Assembly: GCA_015680685.1 (NCBI GenBank)
Contig: MNCI01030902.1
Coordinates: forward strand, 526,502 to 590,501
DNA length: 64,000 nt
From: Gnetum montanum
Lineage: Eukaryota > Streptophyta > Gnetopsida > Gnetales > Gnetaceae
Reading direction: 5' to 3'
Shown piece after piece: positions 33,528 through 44,687 of this stretch. The notes under the pieces were generated by a model that was not told the DNA's origin, searched no databases, and saw only the letters and a list, made by a program, of their open reading frames with translations. Within the stretch, counting starts at the first letter, position 1, and every line of letters begins with the position of its first letter. A program made the position numbers and the translations under genes.

Positions 33528-34046
33528 ATGGATGTTGCAGAGGGATCAGTGTGCAAAAAGAGGTTTATCAGAGATGAGGAGGAGGAGGGAAAAAGTTTGG
33601 AGTTCAAGAAGCCCAAAATGTCCACCACTGATAATATTGTGCTTAATGGGCTGCAGGATTTGGTGGCTCTGCTTGAGGAGGATAAAGATGATTTGGAAAC
33701 TGAGGATGAAATCGTATATGATGATGAGAAGCTGATCATGCTCATTAGATCACTGGAAAGAGAAATCTGTTTCTGTTCATTAAAGTATGAAGAAGAAAAG
33801 GATGGTTCCACAAGTACTGATGAAATCAGTAAAGGGAATCCTGTTCTTGAGAAAGAGAAACAAGATAAACCTGCTGAATTCCTCTTCTCCCTTGGTGATG
33901 TTCAGATGCCTTCCGTTCTTGGGCAAGAGGAAGAAGATATTGTTGGGTTTCTTGATGATAATTCTGGTTGTGCATTGTCATCTTCCTTGCTGTGGGATTG
34001 TTATTACATGTCTGCACTTGATTTCCCCATCCCCTGTCTTTCCTGA
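33528..34046 (+). CDS. Small acidic plant protein of unknown function, 172 aa
   Basis: This is the only long intact non-transposon frame in the window. The start lies in GCAGCCATGG, a good plant context, after a plausible promoter and leader. Residues 10-30 carry KKR and KKPK clusters separated by an acidic run, which could act as a bipartite nuclear signal. Residues 35-62 are Leu/Glu/Asp-rich (LQDLVALLEED). Residues 64-83 hold IMLIRSLEREICFC. The middle is Glu/Lys/Ser-rich, and the C-terminal part has an acidic LGQEEEDIVGFLDD stretch and a hydrophobic, aromatic end. There is no signal peptide. The LIRSLEREI block reminds me of small unannotated plant proteins with an 'MRSLEEEI' block; this is recollection, not a match. 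It appears to be a single exon; an intron was not seen. Confidence 0.72.
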   Translation: MDVAEGSVCKKRFIRDEEEEGKSLEFKKPKMSTTDNIVLNGLQDLVALLEEDKDDLETEDEIVYDDEKLIMLIRSLEREICFCSLKYEEEKDGSTSTDEISKGNPVLEKEKQDKPAEFLFSLGDVQMPSVLGQEEEDIVGFLDDNSGCALSSSLLWDCYYMSALDFPIPCLS

Positions 34047-34942
34047 AAAATGTGCACAACATAGAAGATCCTTTAAAATAGTTCTGTTATCAGAGAATCC
34101 TCATTTGTAGCCTTTTCTTTTGCCAGAGTAGAAACACTCTTTAAAACAAATTTCCATTCTGCAAGCTCCGTCATCAGGCTATCCGGTCTCTTATTTATTT
34201 TATTTACATAATCCTGCTAACTCGTACATTGTCATGCTCAAGCAACTCTGAATATTGAGTCAGTTTAAATATTTTATGGTATGTTATATTTGATTTACAT
34301 GAAGAAACCCCAGAAAAACCATTTTTCTAAAACTCTTTTACCTTATTTCCTGCGGAATTTATCAGTCCTTTTGAACATGAAAAGGCGGGTAGTCAAAGTA
34401 AAAACAGTTTTTTAAACAAATAAACGTCTTTTAATCATAGTCACTAAAATTTGTCTTAAATAACCATTTAAAATTTATTCTTCCTTGGCCGTTGATATTT
34501 ATATTTCTTGACTTTCTTATTATATCTTGCAGAATGTTTTCACTGGCCATTAAAGAATGAAATTTATGCTTTACAATTTTAATCTAGTTGTTTTTACAAG
34601 TTTTTGTTCTAATCATAAGCTTGTTTCCTTAAAAAAATCAAAATAATAAAAAAAAACCAGAGAGATTGTAAGTTGATTTTATCACATGGCTAATTAGGTT
34701 TTGTTTTATTATTATTTTTATAAAAATATAATCATCATTATCATCATCATCACAATGAGACTCCAATGTAATGTCTTTGACACTATAATGAGAAAACCTA
34801 GGTACTAAAGTTAATCCAATCCAGTCCTCTATCTATCATGTATTAAGAAGCTTTGCTTGAGACTAAATATCTAAAGATAATTTTAACTACATATCTATCC
34901 CTTATAGCAATTTGGGCATTAAAGATGCAATATGAACCCATA
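34047..34942 (+). other. 3' flank of the gene, AT-rich, no further gene
   Basis: A possible polyadenylation signal AATAAA lies at 34419-34424, about 370 bp past the stop. A short ATC/ATT trinucleotide run is at 34730-34753. No coding frame or element homology is seen. Confidence 0.45.
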
Positions 34943-35293
34943 AAGATGCTAGGAGGATTTGTGGATGAGGTGAAAGCCTAACCTCTTTTGAGTGACTGTA
35001 CACAACCTCAAACCCAAGTAATTTAATTACTTCAATAAAATGCTTCTCATCTTGCCAAGGTGGGTTCTAGAAGGGTTTGTAGATGAGCAAAAGCCTAACC
35101 TCTTTCAAGTGACTATGCTTATGCTTGAACTTAGGCTATTTATTTACTTTAACAAAATCATTCTCATCCTACCAAGAAAGGGTCCTAAGAGAGTTCATGG
35201 ATGAGCAAAAGCCTACATTTTCTTGAATAACATATTAAGACTCAAACCTAGACTATTTAAGTACATCAATAAAATGCTTCTCAATAGCTTTGA
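34943..35293 (+). repeat. Three tandem copies of a 117-bp repeat
   Basis: Copies start at about 34943, 35060 and 35177. Each contains GGATGAGCAAAAGCCTAACC-like sequence (with GGTG in the first copy), then a variable middle, then AATAAAATGCTTCTCATC or a close variant. They are diverged from one another. A further copy, inverted, is at about 41365-41480 on the other side of the minisatellite. Confidence 0.78.
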
Positions 35294-35829
35294 GATGCCT
35301 TCACTTAACATCAAACATGACAAACAATTTTCTCTATGTTATGTGATTCACTAAGCAAACCTCTCTTTTGCATGTAACTTTAGTCAATGTTTAGATGCAA
35401 CCTAATAGGTGAAATTTAAATGGAACTTCTATGCATCAATGTTATAAGGCATCTCTAGGTACATTTTAGCATTTTGCTTATATTGAGAAAACTGCAAGTA
35501 GAATACGAAGTGAATCCAATAGAAGATTTATGTTAAGGGAAAATTTATGGAATTAGTAGCTAGAAAATTAAAGAGCATGTAAGAATTAATCCATGGTTTA
35601 ACCTTATGCCATTATAATGTGTAAAGTTTCAAATTGATTGAATTCATAGATTGTGATGGGTAGTCATTCAATGGGTATGATAATAGATTTAAATAAAATT
35701 GTTAATTAAAAAATTAAACCTAAAAATGCAAGTGGCTTATTTGAACCATCAAGGCATTTTGGAAAATCATAGGACACTGTACAAAATTATTTTTTAAAAT
35801 TTTGAAAATCAACACTTCATACAAATCAT
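35294..35829. other. Unassigned AT-rich sequence
   Basis: No coding frame, repeat unit or element homology could be supported between the 117-bp repeats and the LTR relic. Confidence 0.45.
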
Positions 35830-36190
35830 ACAAATCATAAGCATTCATGTGCAACCATGTCATGATCCATAAGTATACTAATAGTTGATATTTGGTTTGT
35901 GATCGTTATCTTCTCACTTAGAGTTAGCAAGGTGCAAATTGCATGGTTTAACTCTTAGTAAGGTAGATGACATGTTGATGTTGTTTGGCTTTAATTGTGC
36001 TAAGTGACAACATGATAAAAGTGATTGTAAATTTTTGTTTGTGTAACGAATCAAGTGAAGGCACTACTGAGTTATCAAATAGTTACACTTTATGCTCAAA
36101 ACCAGACATATGCATAACTATACTATTGTAACTATGATATTGTAGATACAATATCGTAGCATACATAGATACTAGTTTTATTAATACCCT
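35830..36190 (-). repeat. Probable ancient LTR relic of the Athila-like family
   Basis: Blocks in the order expected for a minus-strand LTR: CAAATCATAAGCATTCATGTG (compare A at 7425-7445), a TGATCGTTATCTTCTCAC block (compare 7515-7535), a GCATGGTTTAACTCTTAGTA block (compare 7555-7575), and a GATATTGTAGATACAATATC pair near the outer end like the U3 arrays. The alignment is weak and gapped, so it is an old solo LTR or fragment at best. Confidence 0.42.
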
Positions 36191-36202
36191 TAAGCTAATT
36201 AT

Positions 36203-39200
36203 TTCTTTGAGATATTAGAAAAAATATCTTTTGAGATAAAAAAAAAAGGTTCTTCAAGATTCTAGAAAATGGTTCTCTTTGATAGTAGAAAATGATTTTT
36301 CAAGATATTCAAAAAATAGTTCTTTGAGATACCAAAAAATAGATCTTAAGTTATAAGAAAAATTTTTTTTAAGATACCAGAAAGATAGTTCTTCAAGATA
36401 CCAAAACATGGTTCTTGATATACCAAAAAGAGGTTCTTTGAGATACAAGAAAAAGGCTATTTAAGATTTTAGAAAATGGTTTTCTTTGATTGTAGAAAAT
36501 GATTCTTCATGATATTCAAAAAATAGTTTTTTAAAATACCAAAAAATAGATCATGAGTTATAAGAAAAAGAATCTTCAAGATACCAAAAAAAAATTCTTT
36601 ATAATTTCAAAAATAGGTTCTTCAAATTACTAGAAAAAAGATCTTAACTGTACATGAAAATGGATCTTTTAGATATAAGGAAACAATTCTTCAAGTTGCC
36701 AAAACAAGATTCTTCGAGATATGAGAGAGGTTTTACAAGATATTAGAAAGTGGTTTTTTCACATACTAGAATACGGTTCTTCAACATACCAAAAAAGTGG
36801 TTTTGTTGAGATACTAAAAAATGGTTCTTTGAGATACTAAAAAATGGTTTTTCAATATAACCAAAAATGGTTCTATAAGATACAAAAAAAATGGTTTTTT
36901 AATATAACCAAAAATGGTTCTATAAGATACAAAAAAAAGGTTCTTCGATGTATCAAGAAACATTTCATTAGGACACCAAAAAATGATTATTCGAGATATC
37001 ACAAAATGATTATTTAAGATACTAAAAGCTAATTCTTTAAGATACCAAAAAAAGATTCATTGAGATACCAATAAATTATTTTTCAAGATATGAGTAAATG
37101 GTTATGCAAGATATCATAGAAGGATTCCTCAAGATAATAGAAAATGATTCTTTAAGATACCAAAAAAAGATTCTTCAAGATACCAAAATAAGGTTCTTTG
37201 AGATACCAAAAAAAGATATTAAAGATACCAGAAATTTTTTTTTGAAATACATAGAAAACATTTCTTCGAGATAGTAAAAAAATGATTTTTTGAGATAACA
37301 GAAAAGACATTTACAAGATATTTAAAATAGATACTTTGAGATATCATAAAAATGTTTTTTGAGATTCTAGAAAATAGTTCTTCGAAATATTAGAAAATGG
37401 TTTTTCAAAATATAATAAAAATAATTCTTCAAAATAATATAAAACTATTTTTTAAGATACTAGAAAAAGGCTCTTCGATATACCACAAAATGGTTCTTAC
37501 AGATATCAGAAAATGATTCATCAAACTACTACAAAATGGTTGTTCAACATACCAGAAAAACGATTTTGCAAGATACCAAGAAAAGATTTTCAAGATATCA
37601 AAAAAGGTTTCTTTGAGATTCCAAAAGGTATTCTTTAAAATATTGAGAAAAGGATCTTACATCTACAAGAAAATCATTCTTCTAGATACAAGAAAATGAT
37701 TCTTTGGGATATTAGAAAATGATTCCTCAAGATACTAGAAAATGGTTTTTCGATATACTAGAAAAAACCATTCTTAAATATAATAGAAAAGGGTTCTTTA
37801 TGGTATTAAAAAAATAGTTCTTTAAAATACTAAAAAAAAGGTTCTTTAAGATATCATAAAATGGTTTTTTGAGATATTAGAAAAGGTTTTTCAAGATACC
37901 AAAAATTAATTCTTTAAGATATTAGAAAAAGGTGATTCTAGATAATAGAAAATTATTTATCAACATACATAAAAAAGTTTATTCAAAATACTTAAAAAAT
38001 CATTCTTTGAGATACCAAACAAATGGTTGTTGATATACCAAAAAACGATTCTTTGAGATACTAGAAAAATTTCTTTAGGATATTAGAAAAAGGTTCTTTG
38101 AGTTATCATGAAAAGGTTCTTTGAGATACTAAAAAATGGTTCTTCAAGATACTAGAAAATCATACTTTGAGATACTAGAAAATGGTTCCTCAATATATTA
38201 GAAAGTAGTTCTTCAAGATACATAAAAAAGTTCTTTAACATATAAGAAAAAGGTTCTTCGAGGTACTAATTTTTTTTTTTTTGAGAAATAAGAAAAAGGT
38301 TCATTGAGATAGTAGAAAATGATTATTTGAGATAGTAGAAAAAGGTTTTTTAATATAGGAGAAAACATTTCTCTGAGATACTAGAAAATGATTTTCAATA
38401 TACCAAAACAATAGTTCTTCAACATACTAGAAAAGAGTTTTTGATATACCAACAATTTTTGTTTGAGATATTAAAAAGAGGTTATTTGAGATTCTAGAAA
38501 ATGGTACTCTTTGATACTAGAAAATGATTCTTTAAAATAATAGAATTATTTTTTTGAGATACCAAAAAATGAATCTTGATTTATAAGAAAAAGTTTCTTC
38601 AAGATACTAAATTTTTTTTTTAAGATTCCAAAAATAGGTTCTTGAAATTACAATAAAAAGGATCTTAAAAATACATGAAAATGGTTCTTCTAGATACAAG
38701 AAAATGATTTTTTGATATACCAAAAAAATATTTTTCAAAATAGGATTTAAAAAAGGTTTTTTTCAAAAACCATAAAAAGATTTTTGGAGATAACAAAAAA
38801 TAGTCCTTTGAGATACCAAAAAATGGTTTTTCCATATATAAGAAAATGACTCATGAAGATATAAAAAATATATTTTTTCAAGATACCAACAAATGATTCT
38901 TTAAGATACTAAAAAATGATTCCATAGTATACTACAAAATAGTTTTTTTAACAGAAAATGAATATTCAAGGTACTAGAAAATGGTTTTTCAAGATACTAG
39001 AAAAAGATTCTTCCAAATACCAAAAAATAGTTCTGTAAGATAGTAGAAAACTATTCTTTGAGATATCAGAAAACATTTCTTCAAGATAAGACCTGAAAAA
39101 AGTTCTTTCGAAATATCAAAGAAAGGTTCTTTGAAATATCATAAAATATTTATTTAAGATATCATAAAATGGTTCTTCAAGATACAAGATAATGGTTATT

Positions 39201-40630
39201 TGATATATCAAAAAAGGGTTCTTTGAAATACCAACAAACATTTTTTAAAAAGAAGAGAAAATGATTTTATGAGATACCAAAAAAGAATTTTTTGAGATAC
39301 TAGTAAATAATTCTTCAAGATACTAGCAAATAATTCTCTAAGATACTAGAAAAAGGTTCTTCGAGATACTTGAAAAAGGTTCTTTAAGATACTAAAAAAA
39401 AGGTTCTTCAAGATACTAGAAAAAGGTTCTTTGAGATAATTGAAAAATATTATTTATGATACTAAAAAAAGGTTCTTTGAGATGTTAAAAAATATTTTTC
39501 TTAGATTCAACAAAAAGTTTCTTGAAGATATCAAAAAAATGGTACTTCAAAATACCAAACATAGATTCCTTGAGATACCTGAAAATTATTTTTTGAGATA
39601 CTAGAAAATGATTCTTTGAGATAACAAAAATAGATTCTTTGAGGTACTAGAAAATGATTCTTTGATATACTAGAAAATAATTCTCCGAAATACTTAAAAA
39701 TTCTTTTTTAAGATACAAGAAAGATAATTCTTCGAGATACAAGATAATAATTTTTCAGAATACCAGAAAAATGTCTTTTTGGATATCACGAAAGGATTAT
39801 AATAGATACTAAAAATGACTTTCCAAGATACCAAAAAATACTTCATAAAGATACTAAAAGAATGGTTTCACAATATATCTAAAAATCATTCTTAGAGATA
39901 CTAGAAATAGGTTGTTTGAAATACTAGAAAAAAGGTTCTTCGACATACTAGAAAAAGGTTCTTCAAAATAGCATGAAAAAGGTTCTTTAAGCTATTAGAA
40001 AATTGTTCTTCAAGATGATAGAAAAAGATTATTTAAGATTTCAGAAAAAGGTTCTTTGAGAAACAAAAAAATTATTCTCTAAGATACTAAAAAATGATTC
40101 TTTAAGATTACAAAAAAATAGTTCTTTAGATACCATAAAATGATTTTCAAGATATCAGAAAAAGTGTTTTCAAGATACTAGGAAAAGGTTCTTTGAGATA
40201 CATAAAAAAGATTCTTTAAGACACTAGAAAAAGGATGTTTGATTTACTAGAAAATGGTTCTTCATGATATTAGAATATGGTTTCTTAAGATACTAGAAAA
40301 AACATTCTTTGAGATACCAGAAAATGATTTTTTAAGATATTAGATAAAATAATTCTTTGAGATAGCAGAAAAAGGTTATTTATGGTAGAAAAAGAATGGT
40401 TTTTTTGATAAATCAGAAAAAAATCATTTGAGATACTAGAAAATGCTTCTTCAAGGTATCAGTAAAACATTTTTTAAGATACCAAGAAATAGCTCTTCAA
40501 GATACTAGAAAAAAAAGCTTTGAGATACTAGAAATTTGTTCTTTGAGAAACTAAAAATATGGTTCATCAATATAGTTGAAAATGATTTCTCATGATTCCA
40601 AAAAAAGGTACTTCAACATACCATAAAAGC
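36203..40630. repeat. 4.4 kb minisatellite, unit about 23 bp
   Basis: Roughly 190 degenerate tandem copies of a unit close to GGTTCTTTGAGATACTAGAAAAT, with 22-25 bp spacing. The half GGTTCTT is followed by a purine-rich GAGATAC and then an A-rich half, so each unit has a T-rich and an A-rich arm. Copies differ from each other by several substitutions and small indels throughout the array, and no higher-order period was obvious by eye. Both strands give only short frames (on the minus strand recurring YLKEPFF-like peptides), so it is not coding. It is bounded on the left by the LTR relic and on the right by unassigned sequence. Confidence 0.93.
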
Positions 40631-41364
40631 ATTTTAATCTATTATAAACTTTCTTCTAATGTACCATGTTGGCTATATGTTTAAAGGTATACATCATCAT
40701 TATCCTAGCCTTGTTCTAACAGCATGAGGGTAGCTACATGAGTTCTTTTTTGCCATTTTCCTTTATGAAGAGCTAGATCATTATTTATTTGTAATTTCTT
40801 CAAATCATCTTTAATGATTTTTCCATGTCTTTTTTGATTTTTTTTTCAGTGGCTTTCCTAGAATAGTGATGTATTAACCTTATTTATTAGAACAATGACT
40901 GCATGTTTTCCTAAAATCTTATCAATGTTAGGTTGTTAACATCTATGTTTTAATTAGTACTAGTACTTAAAGCATGCTAGCTTGAAGGAATTGTTCCAAG
41001 TTCATTGAATTACCTTACCCTCAAAAATATCTATGTTGCCATTGGTGGTCCTATATAGTTATGAGAGCCTTCAAAAATTAAATCATCTATAATGAAACAA
41101 TGATGTGTTTGCCTAATGTTAAGACTCTTTATTTGAAAGCTCCAAGTCATGGGTTCAATTCTAGTGAGTAATGTTGAGTTACAAAGTTCTAATTAAACTA
41201 TATTACAAAAGATGTATCTGTAATCATTGGTGGTAGGAGGGTAGGATGACTATGTTAAAGTTTGAGTCATAAGCTAATTTTGATTCATACTAGCCAAGAT
41301 TGAAGTTATATATGATGTTTCTAATTGAATTTCTTACAATGTAACCTTGATGTTGACTAATAAT
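40631..41364. other. Unassigned sequence right of the minisatellite
   Basis: No gene is supported. A stretch with tRNA-like internal promoter boxes lies at about 41114-41161. Confidence 0.45.
41105..41175 (+). repeat. Possible tRNA-derived SINE head
   Basis: TAATGTTAAGA (41114-41124) resembles an A box. GGTTCAATTC (41152-41161) is one or two bases from the B-box consensus GGTTCGANTC, with a preceding AAGTCATG as in many tRNA-derived SINEs. The 28-bp gap is slightly short but possible. No poly-A tail or target duplication was identified. Confidence 0.3.
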
Positions 41365-41480
41365 CTTTTTAAATATTAAGCCATAGATTTGCTTATGTGC
41401 AAACACTCTAAATAGGTTAAGCTTTTGCTCATCTACTGCCACTCTTAGGGCCTTGGCTTTGTGGGATGAGCATTGAGCAT
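41365..41480 (-). repeat. Inverted fourth copy of the 117-bp repeat
   Basis: The reverse complement contains AGATGAGCAAAAGCTTAACC and CCCTAAGAG, matching copies two and three at 35060-35293. It lies in opposite orientation on the far side of the minisatellite. Confidence 0.6.
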
Positions 41481-43007
41481 ATCGATGATGATCTTTTAAA
41501 GCCTAGTTTTGTTACTATGTTAATCCTTTATAATCATGTTTAAATTTTGATTTTTTAAATTTTGAACTTATCCATGTACCAAGTGCAAGCATTCCTCCCT
41601 TAAAGGGTATTATGTTTCACCTCATATTCAACTATTGAAGTTGAAGTTCGTATAATTTTAAGTCATTGCTCTTAGTTTCCTTGATGTTACTTTACTCTTC
41701 ATATCACATTAAAGTAAAAGAAAAGCCTCCTATATTTTATATGGGTAGTTGTGAGTTTGAATTCCATCATGTTCACATAGCATCCAACCATTTGTTAAAA
41801 AATAATAATGCTAAAGGTAAGGTGATCAGATTGAGTTCTTTTAAAAAAGAAACTTGAGGTAAGGAAACTCAAGGTGGATACAACCTTTACACACATAGGA
41901 AAGTAGATGTGATCCACTAAATAAAAAAAGTTCAACTAAAATTAAAAATTTAAAAATATACTAAAAAGGTTTAAACTAAAATAAAAACTTTAGAAATATC
42001 CAAAATGCTCCTTCACCATTCACATGCGATCAACATCTTCACATTTTTTTTAAAGATTATAGCATTGAATCATTGAGTCATTAATGTATAGATTAAAAAT
42101 GTTGTGTTTGGATTACTTATGTGAAAACCTACTTAATAGTCATTATGTATTAAGTTGTTTCATGAGTCATCAACCAAATTTGCAGATTAAAGTATTACCT
42201 ACCAATAGGGGTCATTGCCAATCTAAACTATTCCTCTGCAGGTGAAGTCCTTTTCAATAGTAGACCCTCTAACTCATGTCTTTTGAAAAGTCTACCTCAA
42301 CTCTTCATTGATGTTACACTCTGCTATTTAAAAATTTGGAGATAATTTTTCAAAGACCTTAGGACTTTGAAGAATCTTTGTAATTTATTCATCTCTTCCA
42401 AAACAGTATTTCAAGGTCATAATTGAAAGGATTGGTAAAATGTTAGGCATAAACCATATATCTAGCATCATGGTTTGAAGTGTTTGTTTTATAAATCATA
42501 TCTTGATAGAAGCTATTCAAAAAGAATGTAAACTTTCCTTCATCAATAGGCCTTAAGATCGACCTTAATAAAAATACTTTGCAAGTTATAAGAAATATAT
42601 TGATCTTGACCATAGCCACATGAAAAAAAGGCAAACCTTTTGTTCATCCACATGTCATAGTAAACAAGTTTCATTTTAAGTGCAGCCACTCTAATCCAAC
42701 CTAAACTTTTTCTTATTCACAAACTCCTTTAAGATTTGCATTGGTAAAAATGGATGAAAATGAGAATTAAGGGATTTCTTTAAAAAGCAGAATGACTAAG
42801 TTAATTTAAGCAGACCCTTCCCTAACTCTAGACTTCACCAAATCTACCCCACTTTCAATATTTTTGACTAATCCACTCAGCAACACCATGTAATGTATTG
42901 TGGTAGTCATCCATGACATTTTATTAAACCTTGTTCATTTCAAATATTAAATTGATTTAATACATCAAAGTGTTAACTTTTCTGATGTGCTCCACACTCC
43001 CTACTAT
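41481..43007. other. Unassigned sequence, no gene supported
   Basis: AT-rich. A 63-codon minus-strand frame at 42443-42634 and a 63-codon plus frame at 41666-41857 have no recognisable features, and I do not call them genes. Near 41751 is another GAGTTTGAATTCC stretch that is only weakly B-box-like. Confidence 0.45.
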
Positions 43008-43503
43008 TTATAATGTTGTATAGTATGAACAATTTTGTGAAAGAGTTTCATAGACCCCAATGCCTCTCCTTGTTTTAGTTTTGAGTCCATCTATTATATG
43101 GCATAGCTGATACCATTGAAAGTATCCATGGCCTAGGCATTGGTACAATAAATAGTAGTACCTACTCATAATTGCATCCAAGGACTCATGAGTGTGTTGC
43201 TTCCAGCCTTGGACTTTCCTCCTCAGATTGGACACTTTAGATTCATTTGATTCTTGTGATTGAATAGCTCAAGCATTGTGGACCATCAGTGGGTTGAATC
43301 TAGTTACAACAATCTATACCAACTTTCAGCTTCTTCTATTAGTGTCCTAGGAAAGAGCTTAAGCTTTTTCCACCTACTTTCAATGTTTTGTAATGTGCAA
43401 GCATCATGGAAGGCTTGTAAATTATGTAGGGGATCAAAATTATAGCCTCCCTTAAACTTTGGAATGTTATTCATATTAAGCTATTTGATGCAACTTTTCC
43501 TTT
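43008..43503 (-). pseudogene. Element E gag, downstream half (interrupted by C)
   Basis: It encodes the retrotransposon gag domain: SNLRRKVQGWKQHTHESLDAI and YYYLLYQCLGHGY (43008-43235), with the preceding AFHDAC-type region up to 43503. The upstream half resumes at 56628, and element C sits between. Rejoined in position, the gag matches the other copies without a gap. The left end near 43008 breaks into unassigned DNA, so the rest of E is lost. Confidence 0.82.
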
Positions 43504-44361
43504 TGATGAGTAGTGAGTAGTCCCTATGCCTAACCATATGAATCACTAGTGTTCACTATGCAGTGTAATCAAATTTTGTAGACTTTAGCTCTCTAAGTAC
43601 ACTAGGTCTAGGTAGTGAATCCAATAGACATAATCATTGTCTTCTTAGTTTCACTTGTGAAGTGCAAAGATATGGTTAAGTGTAACTAAGGTATATGATT
43701 TTTATCATTTTATATTTTTTTCTTAATTTATGTAAGTGCTAAAAATAAAGTAAACAAATGTTTAATAAGTCTAACAACTAACTAATATCTTTACTAATCC
43801 TAACATAAGCATTCATTCCCATTTACCATACACATCTTGAACCATGCTGCAACATTACTAGGTTACTAAGCATTAAGCACTACTAGGATTACCAAACGTT
43901 AACGTATGCTCAAAATGGTTGTACTTATGTATTAATTAATTAATCAAATGTATTAAAGTAAATTTATTAGATACTAAATGTATTTAAAGTAAACATTAAA
44001 CTAATTCCAAATGCTACAAGTTTTATGAAGATAGGCTATATTTATTGTTGTTCACACTGAGGTGCTCAAGTACATCAATGCTTGAATAAAGATCTGTATA
44101 CCTTTCACTCCTACTATAGGCACTTAGAAAATATTCTAACTTTGGGAAAACAAAAATGCAAGAGTTTAGCTAGAAACTAATGAATGGATGACATAAATGT
44201 GATTAGTGAGTGTGTATTTATAGGCAGGACAAGATATTTCATCAATGGAATCACATCAATGCCTCAAACCATACATTGACATGCTTACGTTGATGAGATC
44301 ACATCGATGACATTGCATTGATGGCATCTCGTTGATGCACCCTAAGGAAGATGATTCATCA
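43504..44361 (-). repeat. Element C 3' LTR (858 bp)
   Basis: Plus-strand ends TGATGAGTAGTG and GATTCATCA. The U3 (44236-44361) carries CATCGATG/GTTGATG-type repeats like B, not the GATATC repeats of F. The TATA box is at 44215-44222 (reverse complement). Confidence 0.88.
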
Positions 44362-44375
44362 TACACCCACAACTA
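44362..44375 (-). other. Element C polypurine tract
   Basis: The plus strand TACACCCACAACTA, read on the minus strand, is TAGTTGTGGGTGTA directly before the LTR start TGATGAATC. Confidence 0.7.
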
Positions 44376-44687
44376 AATGAAAACTCATCCTTAAGTGAAC
44401 AAAAGGAGAAACAAGTTTCTTTATAAATTTTTTGGAAGGTATGGGATTATTAACTAACTAACTGATATACAAACTAACTCAAAGAAACACTAAGTATCCA
44501 AGTGTATATATTTACAATTATTACAAAAATTGGTAGTCATGATAATAAAATTAAACACCATGATAAAAACTAACAACACAACTCCTTTGGTGGCTTGAAG
44601 ATGATAAGAAAATCAAATGGTCCTAGGAGGTGGAGGTTTCAAAGGACCTTCTGTTGCCTCTAGTGCATGTGACTATTATGGTTGAGG
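44376..44687 (-). other. Element C spacer between third ORF and polypurine tract
   Basis: About 310 bp, non-coding, homologous to 21757-22091 of B. Confidence 0.55.

Noticed and set aside
33482-34062. Antisense frames and an alternative plus frame over the gene at 33528
   Set aside because: They are Ser-rich or Arg/Met-rich shadows of the acidic 172-codon frame, with no promoter or family features.
36254-37002. Minus-strand frames with repeated YLKEPFF-like peptides
   Set aside because: They are readouts of the minisatellite. The unit is close to 23 bp, so frames shift every copy and no long ORF exists.
36203-40630. CRISPR array
   Set aside because: The repeat units are adjacent and degenerate, with no unique spacers, in plant DNA.
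41666-42634. Small genes at 41666-41857 and 42443-42634
   Set aside because: About 63 codons each in AT-rich DNA, with no motif, promoter or family resemblance.
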